This document shows positions 7,860 through 13,584 of a stretch of DNA of 22,752 nt, one piece after another. Each line of letters starts with the position of its first letter. Within the stretch, counting starts at the first letter, position 1. The stretch comes from Dorea sp. (lineage in GTDB: Bacteria > Bacillota_A > Clostridia > Lachnospirales > Lachnospiraceae): NCBI GenBank assembly GCA_016295505.1, contig JAEDLC010000021.1, positions 1-22,752 of the forward strand, read 5' to 3'. The notes below the pieces were generated by a model. That model was not told where the DNA came from, made no database searches, and saw nothing but the letters and a program-made list of their open reading frames with translations. Position numbers and translations under genes: made by a program.

Positions 7860-9287
7860 ATGGAAAAGCAATATGATCTTGTAATCATCGGAGCAGGTCC
7901 CGGCGGATATGTGGCCGCAAAAAAAGCAGCAAAGCTGGGAATGAAGGTTGTGATCATTGACAAAGGAGAGATTGGCGGAACCTGTATCAACAGAGGCTGT
8001 ATTCCGACGAAGGCACTTGTACATGCCGCAACCTTGTATCATGAGATGAAGGAATGTGAAAAATTTGGACTGACGGCGGAAAAGGTGGGATTTGATCTTC
8101 AGAAGATCTATGAGTATAAAGATGATTCTGCTGCAAAGATGCGGGAAGGACTTGAAAAAGAATTTGCTGATCTGGGAATCACATCGGTAAGAGGACGTGC
8201 AACCATCCAAAGCGACCGCAAAGTGAGAGTAGTCACGCAGTCTCAGGAAACGGTGTATTTTACAGGAAAATATATTTTGATCGCGACGGGTGCAAAGGCA
8301 CGTATGGTAGATATTCCGGGAATGGAGCTTCCCGGTGTTATGACAAGTGAGGAGCTGCTTACATCCAATGAGAGCCGGTACAGGCGACTGCTGATCCTGG
8401 GAGGCGGTGTGATCGGGATTGAGCTTGCAACTGTGTTCAATGCTCTGGGGAGTGAAGTGACGATCGTAGAATTATCAGACCGTCTGCTTCCGAACATGGA
8501 TGTGGAGTTTTCCGATACTCTGGAAGAGATACTGACCGGAAGAGGCATTCATATCTATAAGGAGAGTATTCTTGAAAAAGTAACGCAGAAAGAACAGGGC
8601 CTGGAATGCAGATATGTGTACCGGGGAATCAATCAGCATGAAGAAGTGGATGCGGTTCTGGTATCGGTAGGAAGAACAGCCAATACAGAAGGGCTGTTTG
8701 ATCCGGATGTCCCGATCCGGACTGAGAATGGAAGAATTGTTGTAGATGACTTTTATATGACCAGTATGAAAGGAATCTACGCGATCGGGGATGTGATCGG
8801 AGGAATCCAGCTGGCGCATGTAGCGTCCGCGCAGGCTGCGTACGTGGTGGAACGTATGAATGATCTTCAGCCATCGGTGATCATCGAGATGGTGCCAAGC
8901 TGTCTGTTTACACCGATATCAATCGTTCCAAGCTGTCTGTATACAGATCCGGAGATTGCATCTGTGGGAATTACGGAAGAAAATGCAAGAAAGAAGGGAA
9001 TTCCTCTTCGCTGTGGAAAGTATGTGATGGATGTAAACGGACAGGCGGTTATCTCACAGGAAAAGCATGGATTTATCAAGCTTTTATTTGCAGCGGACAG
9101 TGATGTGCTTCTTGGAGCGCAGATGATGTGTGAGCGTGCAACGGATATGATCGGCGAGATGGCGACTGCGATTGCGAATGGTCTTACGTCTGCTCAGCTG
9201 ATGTATGCGATGCGGGCGCACCCGACATTCAATGAAGCGATCTCCTGTGCAGTCGAAAACAGCAGGGAAGATCAAAGGCGCTGGTAG
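7860..9287 (+). CDS. lpdA: Dihydrolipoamide dehydrogenase-like pyridine nucleotide-disulfide oxidoreductase
   Basis: FAD disulfide oxidoreductase of 475 residues. The N-terminal FAD Rossmann motif is GAGPGGYVAA (11-20). The redox disulfide is Cys42/Cys47 in GGTCINRGCIPTKAL. The NAD-binding motif is LGGGVIGIELA, the second FAD motif YAIGDVIGG, and the dimer-interface dyad His454/Glu459 in RAHPTFNEA. These fit E3 (LpdA) enzymes, oxidising dihydrolipoyl groups with NAD. ATG 7860 is chosen over an earlier in-frame ATG at 7812 because AGAGGGGG lies 7 bp upstream and the family N-terminus starts there. No E2, E1 or glycine cleavage gene is adjacent, so the partner is unknown. An 11-residue near-tandem repeat (VPSCLFT / VPSCLYT) at the start of the dimerisation domain is unusual. 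Confidence 0.92.
   Translation: MEKQYDLVIIGAGPGGYVAAKKAAKLGMKVVIIDKGEIGGTCINRGCIPTKALVHAATLYHEMKECEKFGLTAEKVGFDLQKIYEYKDDSAAKMREGLEKEFADLGITSVRGRATIQSDRKVRVVTQSQETVYFTGKYILIATGAKARMVDIPGMELPGVMTSEELLTSNESRYRRLLILGGGVIGIELATVFNALGSEVTIVELSDRLLPNMDVEFSDTLEEILTGRGIHIYKESILEKVTQKEQGLECRYVYRGINQHEEVDAVLVSVGRTANTEGLFDPDVPIRTENGRIVVDDFYMTSMKGIYAIGDVIGGIQLAHVASAQAAYVVERMNDLQPSVIIEMVPSCLFTPISIVPSCLYTDPEIASVGITEENARKKGIPLRCGKYVMDVNGQAVISQEKHGFIKLLFAADSDVLLGAQMMCERATDMIGEMATAIANGLTSAQLMYAMRAHPTFNEAISCAVENSREDQRRW
8892..8957 (+). repeat. 33-bp imperfect tandem duplication inside lpdA
   Basis: Codons 345-355 and 356-366 both begin Val-Pro-Ser-Cys-Leu-(Phe/Tyr)-Thr. The first 21 bases of each unit match at 19 positions (GTKCCAAGCTGTCTGTWTACA); the last 12 bases differ. 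Normal E3 enzymes have a single VPxCxYTDPE motif here, which the second copy supplies. Confidence 0.7.
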
Positions 9288-9295
9288 TGAAATTC

Positions 9296-9337
9296 GAACA
9301 TTGACAGAACATTGACATAACAGACAGAACATTGACA
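9296..9337 (+). repeat. Three direct repeats of GAACATTGACA
   Basis: Exact 11-bp copies at 9296-9306, 9307-9317 and 9327-9337, the last two extended to CAGAACATTGACATAACA with a 20-bp period. They lie directly upstream of a promoter for a small ORF. Each contains TTGACA, but none has a -10 box at 16-18 bp, so they look more like regulator binding sites than stacked promoters. Confidence 0.75.
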
Positions 9338-9352
9338 TAACAATATATATTC

Positions 9353-9382
9353 TTGATTTTAAACAGCACTTCAGCTTATAAT
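9353..9382 (+). promoter_or_regulatory. Putative promoter TTGATT-18-TATAAT
   Basis: TTGATT (9353-9358), 18-bp spacer, perfect TATAAT (9377-9382). The predicted transcript would begin near 9389, downstream of the three GAACATTGACA repeats. It overlaps the TTG at 9353 that would otherwise be the ORF start. Confidence 0.5.
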
Positions 9383-9643
9383 AATACAAGGACGATTATT
9401 GAAGTCAGAAGTTCCACCGTAAAAAGAAGTCCTATTATATTTGATGGAAAGGTCGCTGTAAAGACGGATTCCGCTGAGCGTGAAGGAATGAAGCATGTGG
9501 AGGATCCAAAAGCCTTATTTGCAGAAGTTTTTGCAGAGGGACAGAGTGATGTCTATGAGATTCAGAAGAAGTTTCGCATCTCCAGAATCTTTGACGGTGA
9601 GAACGAACTGATGGGAAAGCTTGCAAATAAGAAAAAGAAATAA
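9353..9643 (+). CDS. Small hypothetical protein, start unresolved
   Basis: I do not recognise this protein. The open frame from TTG 9353 encodes 96 residues, rich in charged residues, with no signal peptide or membrane segment, and a basic tail ending in four lysines. The start is doubtful: TTG 9353 has no ribosome site and overlaps a TTGATT-TATAAT promoter. The only in-frame ATG (9488) would remove half the protein and has AAGGA directly abutting it. A candidate is ATT at 9398, with AAGGA at 9388-9392 and 5-bp spacing, giving about 81 residues starting (M)IEVRSSTVKRSP. Codon use resembles the neighbours and a hairpin follows the stop, which favours a real gene. Alternatives are a gene decayed at its 5' end, or a TTG start driven from a further-upstream promoter. 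Confidence 0.5.
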   Translation: MILNSTSAYNNTRTIIEVRSSTVKRSPIIFDGKVAVKTDSAEREGMKHVEDPKALFAEVFAEGQSDVYEIQKKFRISRIFDGENELMGKLANKKKK

Positions 9644-9667
9644 TCATATTTGAAATCGCGTATTATG

Positions 9668-9694
9668 AGGCAGGCATGGGGACCTGCCTTGTTT
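9668..9694 (+). terminator. Short hairpin, probable terminator
   Basis: AGGCAGG (9668-9674) pairs with CCTGCCT (9683-9689), 8-nt loop, followed by TGTTT. The U tract is weak, so termination may be partial. Confidence 0.5.
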
Positions 9695-9732
9695 AATGCA
9701 ACAGGAAATATTAATTACAGAGAGGGAAAAAG

Positions 9733-10257
9733 ATGGGACGTATAAAATGTGTATTACTCACAGTCATTGTAGCGGTATTGGTGTTCGGCTGTGGAAAAAA
9801 TCCTGCAAAGCAGGGAGTAGAATATCTGGAAGATGGAGAATATAAGAAAGCGATAGAACAGTTCGAGGAGGCAATAGAGAAGGAGAAAAACGTGGGAGAC
9901 GCCTATCGTGGAATCGGAATCGCAAAGTGGGAGATGGAAGATTATGAAGGGGCGTGTGAGGCATTTAAAAACGCACTGGAGAATGATGCAAAAAAAACGG
10001 GCACGATCTATAACTTCCTTGGAAGCTGTGAACTGAAACTGGATCATCCGGAGAAGGCATTGAATTTTTACAATCTGGCGCTTGAGGATGAGGATAACAG
10101 TGAGGAGATGGAACAGGAGATCCGTTATAATATCATTGCAGCCTATGAACAGACAGGAGACTGGGAAAGTGTGAAGGTAAAGCTTGAGGAATATCTGGAA
10201 GATTATCCGGATGATGAGGATGCAAAAAAAGAAGCGGAATTTCTGGAGACAAGATAA
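9733..10257 (+). CDS. TPR-repeat lipoprotein
   Basis: Predicted membrane-anchored lipoprotein of 174 residues: an Arg/Lys-containing start, a hydrophobic segment, and a lipobox-like VFGC with Cys20. The rest is about four helical TPR-like units (roughly 27-60, 61-94, 95-130, 131-165) with repeating patterns such as GEYKKAIEQFEEAIEKE and EDYEGACEAFKNALEND. TPR scaffolds bind other proteins; the partner is unknown. Phe at lipobox position -2 is slightly off consensus. AGAGAGGG lies ahead of ATG 9733. The stop is 2 bp before the hflX start, so the two are very likely co-translated. Confidence 0.85.
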   Translation: MGRIKCVLLTVIVAVLVFGCGKNPAKQGVEYLEDGEYKKAIEQFEEAIEKEKNVGDAYRGIGIAKWEMEDYEGACEAFKNALENDAKKTGTIYNFLGSCELKLDHPEKALNFYNLALEDEDNSEEMEQEIRYNIIAAYEQTGDWESVKVKLEEYLEDYPDDEDAKKEAEFLETR

Positions 10258-10259
10258 TT

Positions 10260-11525
10260 ATGGCACATATGATTGATTTGGAAAAAGAAAAAGAGAAAGT
10301 GATTCTGGTGGGAGTAAGCTTATCCGATCAGGATGATACCCTGCAGTCTCTGGAGGAACTGAAGGATCTGGCATCCACAGCGGGGGCGGAAACGGTTGGA
10401 ATATTGATTCAGAACAGGGAACAGATCCATCCGGGAACTTATGTTGGCAAGGGGAAATTACAGGAACTGAAGGATCTGATCTGGGAACTTGAGGCAACCG
10501 GAATTATCTGTGATGATGAATTATCACCGGCACAGATGAAGAATCTTCAGGATGAACTGGATGCGAAGGTGATGGATCGTACGCTTGTGATACTGGATAT
10601 CTTTGCTTCGCGTGCATCCACCAGTGAGGGAAAGATCCAGGTAGAACTTGCACAGCTTAAGTATCAGCAGACCAGACTTACCGGGTGGGGAACTGCCATG
10701 TCCAGACTGGGTGGTGGAATCGGTACGAGAGGCCCCGGAGAAAAGAAGCTGGAGATGGATCGAAGGCTGATCAAGAACAGGATTGCTCAGCTGAACAGAG
10801 AACTGAAGGATGTGAAAAGGCATCGGGAAGTGACAAGAGAACAGCGGAGTAAAAGCCGTGTTCCGGTGGCAGCAATTGTGGGATATACGAATGCGGGAAA
10901 GTCTACGCTTTTAAATACACTGACGGGAGCCGGAATTCTGGCGGAAGATAAGCTGTTTGCTACACTGGATCCGACGACAAGGGAACTGAAGCTTCCAAGC
11001 GGTCAGTCGATTCTTCTTACGGATACCGTAGGTTTCATCCGCAAGCTTCCGCATCATCTGATTGAGGCTTTTCGCAGTACGCTGGAGGAAGCCAAATATG
11101 CAGACCTGATTCTGCATGTGGTAGATGCCTCCAATCCGCAGATGGATGAACAGATGTATGTTGTATATGAGACTCTGCAGAATCTGGGAGTGACAGATAA
11201 GCCGGTCATCACCGTATTCAACAAGCAGGATAAAGCAGAGAATGAATGGAATGTAAGAGATTTTCATGCGGATTATACTGTGAAGATATCTGCAAAGACG
11301 GGCGATGGAATTCAGGAGCTGTTAAAGACGATCGAGGCGGTACTCAGACAGCAGAAAGTTGCCATAGAAAGTTTATATTCTTATCAGGAAGCCGGAAAGA
11401 TACAGCTGATTCGAAAGTATGGGGAACTTCAGGAAGAAGAATACAGAGAAGAAGGCATCTTTGTAAGGGCATATGTGTCCCCGGAACTCTATGAAAGAGT
11501 CAGAGTATCCCGGGGTGATTCCTGA
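10260..11525 (+). CDS. hflX: GTPase HflX
   Basis: Ribosome-associated GTPase that splits or rescues stalled ribosomes after stress. The 421 residues comprise the N-terminal HflX domain (about 12-195), including YVGKGKLQELKDL and the glycine-rich TGWGTAMSRLGGGIGTRGPGEKKLE-type region (about 141-164). The G domain has G1 GYTNAGKS (208-215), G3 DTVGF (255-259) and G4 NKQD (321-324), followed by SAKTGDG. The start at ATG 10260 (GGAG 11 bp upstream) is preferred to ATG 10269. The 3' end overlaps the convergent AraC-type gene by 37 bp. Confidence 0.96.
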   Translation: MAHMIDLEKEKEKVILVGVSLSDQDDTLQSLEELKDLASTAGAETVGILIQNREQIHPGTYVGKGKLQELKDLIWELEATGIICDDELSPAQMKNLQDELDAKVMDRTLVILDIFASRASTSEGKIQVELAQLKYQQTRLTGWGTAMSRLGGGIGTRGPGEKKLEMDRRLIKNRIAQLNRELKDVKRHREVTREQRSKSRVPVAAIVGYTNAGKSTLLNTLTGAGILAEDKLFATLDPTTRELKLPSGQSILLTDTVGFIRKLPHHLIEAFRSTLEEAKYADLILHVVDASNPQMDEQMYVVYETLQNLGVTDKPVITVFNKQDKAENEWNVRDFHADYTVKISAKTGDGIQELLKTIEAVLRQQKVAIESLYSYQEAGKIQLIRKYGELQEEEYREEGIFVRAYVSPELYERVRVSRGDS

Positions 11526-12331
11526 AACAGTCGTTTGTAGGCTCTGGAAAATGTAGAATAATCCTTAAAGCCACAGTCGTAACACACCTGTGTAACGGCT
11601 TCACCGGATAAAATCAATTCTTTTGCGAGCAGGAGCCGCTTCTGGGAGATGTATTGTCCCAGCGTATAGCCGGTCTCCTGCTTGAATAATCTCATCATAT
11701 AGTATTTGCTGATATAGAATCTGTCAGCAATCGCATCGATCGTGAGGTCTTCTCTCAGATTTTCATTGATATAAAAAAGAATGTCCTGAATCTTTGTATT
11801 GCAGATATCCGTATCAATGAACTCCAGCCGGTTTTTTCTTGCGGCACGGTTCAGGTGGATCATGAATTCAAGAAACATGACCTGCCGATACAGATCTGCG
11901 GCATAGCCTTCGTCTGAAAAAGATGCTTCCAGACGGGTGATGGAACGCAGAAGAGAGCTTTTTTCGGGCGTAGCGATGCGAAGAACGTTGGAATGTTCAG
12001 ATTCAGCTTTCTGAAAGCAATAACTCAGATCATAGGAATCAGTCTGGTAGGCATCTATAAAATTGGGAGAGATGTAGACGATGATCCGTTCATATGGAAC
12101 TGTGTTGTCAACGGTCAGACGATGGATATCATTATGTTTGACCAGTACGATATCGTAAGGTTTCAGCTCATATGATTTTCCTTCAATCGTATAGACGACA
12201 TGCCCACGGATGAAGATGGTGATCTTGTCGAAATCGTGGTAATGATATTCTACCTCCCGGGTTTCTTTGTCTGTCAGATGAAATAACCGGAACTCGCTGT
12301 TCAGATATCCTTTTTTGCTGTACTGGTCCAT
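11489..12331 (-). CDS. AraC-family transcriptional regulator with cupin sensor domain
   Basis: Transcription factor of 280 residues. The N-terminal cupin-like half includes YHYHDFDKITIFIRG, a GKSYELKPYDIVLV segment and HNDIHRL, which may bind a small ligand. The C-terminal AraC domain (about 180-278) has two helix-turn-helix units, DAIADRFYISKYYMMRLFKQETG and VTQVCYDCGFKDYSTFSRAYKRLF in outline. The ATG at 12331 has AAAGGAG upstream. The gene diverges from the dapF homologue, and the 184-bp gap holds two 13-bp direct repeats with AraC-like spacing. The likely targets are itself and that dapF homologue. The effector is unknown. Its end overlaps the hflX coding end. Confidence 0.93.
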   Translation of the reverse strand: MDQYSKKGYLNSEFRLFHLTDKETREVEYHYHDFDKITIFIRGHVVYTIEGKSYELKPYDIVLVKHNDIHRLTVDNTVPYERIIVYISPNFIDAYQTDSYDLSYCFQKAESEHSNVLRIATPEKSSLLRSITRLEASFSDEGYAADLYRQVMFLEFMIHLNRAARKNRLEFIDTDICNTKIQDILFYINENLREDLTIDAIADRFYISKYYMMRLFKQETGYTLGQYISQKRLLLAKELILSGEAVTQVCYDCGFKDYSTFSRAYKRLFQESPRDTLTLS

Positions 12332-12378
12332 GGGAATGCTCCTTTCGATGTCTGGGATGCTTCTTTTTTACTTTCTTC

Positions 12379-12407
12379 ATAGTATCGTAAAACAGCATTA
12401 TTTGCAA
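12379..12407 (-). promoter_or_regulatory. Putative promoter of the AraC-family gene
   Basis: On the minus strand TTGCAA (12402-12407), 17-bp spacer, TACTAT (12379-12384). The -35 overlaps the left copy of the CAGCATTATTTGC repeat, which would allow autoregulation. Boxes are 4/6 each. Confidence 0.4.
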
Positions 12408-12426
12408 TATTATCAGCATTATTTGC
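12393..12426 (+). repeat. Two 13-bp direct repeats, putative AraC-family operator
   Basis: CAGCATTATTTGC occurs exactly at 12393-12405 and 12414-12426, start-to-start distance 21 bp (two helical turns). The right copy ends 1 bp before the dapF -35 box. Tandem half-sites with 21-bp centre spacing abutting -35 are the arrangement of the araI sites bound by AraC itself. Confidence 0.7.
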
Positions 12427-12427
12427 C

Positions 12428-12456
12428 TTGAAACGGGAAATGTTGCCTGATATCAT
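12428..12456 (+). promoter_or_regulatory. Putative dapF-homologue promoter
   Basis: TTGAAA (12428-12433), exactly 17-bp spacer, TATCAT (12451-12456); each box is 5/6. The predicted start near 12463 gives a leader of about 50 nt. It lies directly downstream of the paired CAGCATTATTTGC repeats. Confidence 0.65.
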
Positions 12457-12515
12457 GTAATTAGATGAGCAGGGAATACTGCGCCGGCAGGAGACTGAGA
12501 CGATGGAGGTATGTT

Positions 12516-13373
12516 ATGAAGGTTGTATTAGAGAGATATCATGGACTTGGCAATGATTATATTGTATTTGATCCGAATAAAAACGAACTGAAACTGACAC
12601 CGGAAAATGTAAAAATGATCTGTGACCGTAACGAGGGACTTGGGGCAGACGGTATCCTGGAGGGACCGATTCTTCAGGAGAAAGGAATGTATGTAAAGGT
12701 ATGGAATCCGGACGGAAGTGAATCAGAGACCAGCGGAAATGGAGTTCGTATCTTTGCAAAATATCTGAAAGATGCATCTTATGTTCAGAAGAAGAATTTT
12801 AAATTATATACAGGCAACGGACCCGTTGAAGTAACCTTCTTAAACGAGGATGGAAGCCGTCTCAGAGTGTCTATGGGAAAACTTTCTTTCTGGAGCGATG
12901 ATATTCCGGTGACCGGAGAGAGAAGAGAAGTGATCAATGAAGATATGGTGTTTGGAAGAACACTGTATCCGGTTACCTGTGTATCGATCGGTAATCCGCA
13001 TTGTGTGATCCCGATGCGGGAGATCTCAAAACCTCTGGTATGCAAGATCGGTGATTATTCCGAGATTGCAAGATATTTTCCAAACCGTATCAACACGCAG
13101 ATCATGAAGGTGATCGATAAAGAGCATATTGCGATTGAGATCTACGAAAGAGGAGCCGGCTATACAAGGGCATCCGGAACGGGAGCATGTGCGGCGGCAG
13201 GGGTTGCATATAAGCTTGGAATGACGAATAATAAAGTGATCGTCCATATGCCTGGCGGAGATCTGCAGGTGGAAGTGGAGGATGACTGGAGCGTCTACAT
13301 GACCGGCGATGTGTTCTACGTTGCAAAAATGACATTGAGTAATGAATTTGCAGAGAAACTGAGGGCATTATAA
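12516..13373 (+). CDS. dapF: Diaminopimelate epimerase homologue with both catalytic Cys replaced by Ser
   Basis: DapF-fold protein of 285 residues. Typical DapF interconverts LL- and meso-diaminopimelate for lysine and peptidoglycan, using two cysteines as acid and base. Most signatures are intact: YHGLGNDYIVFD, NPDGS (64-68), SIGNPHCVIP, FPNRINT with Asn193, and ERGAG (Glu211/Arg212). However, the first motif reads ETSGNGVR with Ser73 (AGC) where DapF has Cys, and the second reads RASGTGACA with Ser220 (TCC) where DapF has Cys. The start is ATG 12516 (GGAGG 6 bp upstream); the longer frame from 12465 adds an unrelated leader. The family is certain. DAP epimerase activity is uncertain: it may be a slower enzyme, a related racemase or lyase, or a binding protein. 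Confidence 0.85.
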   Translation: MKVVLERYHGLGNDYIVFDPNKNELKLTPENVKMICDRNEGLGADGILEGPILQEKGMYVKVWNPDGSESETSGNGVRIFAKYLKDASYVQKKNFKLYTGNGPVEVTFLNEDGSRLRVSMGKLSFWSDDIPVTGERREVINEDMVFGRTLYPVTCVSIGNPHCVIPMREISKPLVCKIGDYSEIARYFPNRINTQIMKVIDKEHIAIEIYERGAGYTRASGTGACAAAGVAYKLGMTNNKVIVHMPGGDLQVEVEDDWSVYMTGDVFYVAKMTLSNEFAEKLRAL

Positions 13374-13391
13374 AGTCCGGCATTATATTTC

Positions 13392-13420
13392 CTGTCAAAA
13401 GAATATCGTGATCATATAAT
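13392..13420 (+). promoter_or_regulatory. Putative promoter running into a terminator hairpin
   Basis: CTGTCA (13392-13397), 17-bp spacer, perfect TATAAT (13415-13420). The predicted start at about 13427 is the first base of the hairpin at 13427-13480, so a short RNA of about 50 nt, or an attenuated leader for addB, would result. Confidence 0.5.
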
Positions 13421-13426
13421 ATGAAT

Positions 13427-13480
13427 AAAACCGGCAGTGTTTCAGCCATCATAAGAGTGGCATGCATCGCCGGTTTTTTT
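13427..13480 (+). terminator. Intrinsic terminator between dapF homologue and addB
   Basis: AAAACCGGC (13427-13435) pairs with GCCGGTTTT (13469-13477), followed by further T. The 33-nt interior contains a nested GCCA/TGGC hairpin. It ends the dapF-homologue transcript and also lies just after a separate TATAAT promoter. Confidence 0.75.
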
Positions 13481-13521
13481 CTGTATTCCGGGGATGAGGA
13501 GGGGACGACCAGAATCTGTCA

Positions 13522-13550
13522 TTGTGGTCGGAAAAAGAAAATGTTAAAAT
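13522..13550 (+). promoter_or_regulatory. Putative addB promoter
   Basis: TTGTGG (13522-13527), 17-bp spacer, TAAAAT (13545-13550), about 35 bp before the addB start. A 6-bp inverted repeat CGACCA (13506-13511) / TGGTCG (13525-13530) overlaps the weak -35 box. Confidence 0.4.
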
Positions 13551-13584
13551 AGACCTGATCTTGTATGTTTTCAGGAGGAGTTTT

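Noticed and set aside
9301..9337. Three TTGACA hexamers as stacked promoters
   Set aside because: None has a plausible -10 box at 16-18 bp; treated as direct repeats instead.
12465..12515. N-terminal extension of the dapF homologue from ATG 12465
   Set aside because: The extra 17 residues have no DapF similarity and precede the GGAGG at 12505-12509 that fits ATG 12516.
13496..13524. GAGGAGGGG ribosome-site-like sequence upstream of addB
   Set aside because: It is about 18 bp from the nearest in-frame TTG (13522) and addB has a better site at 13573-13580, so I take it as chance.
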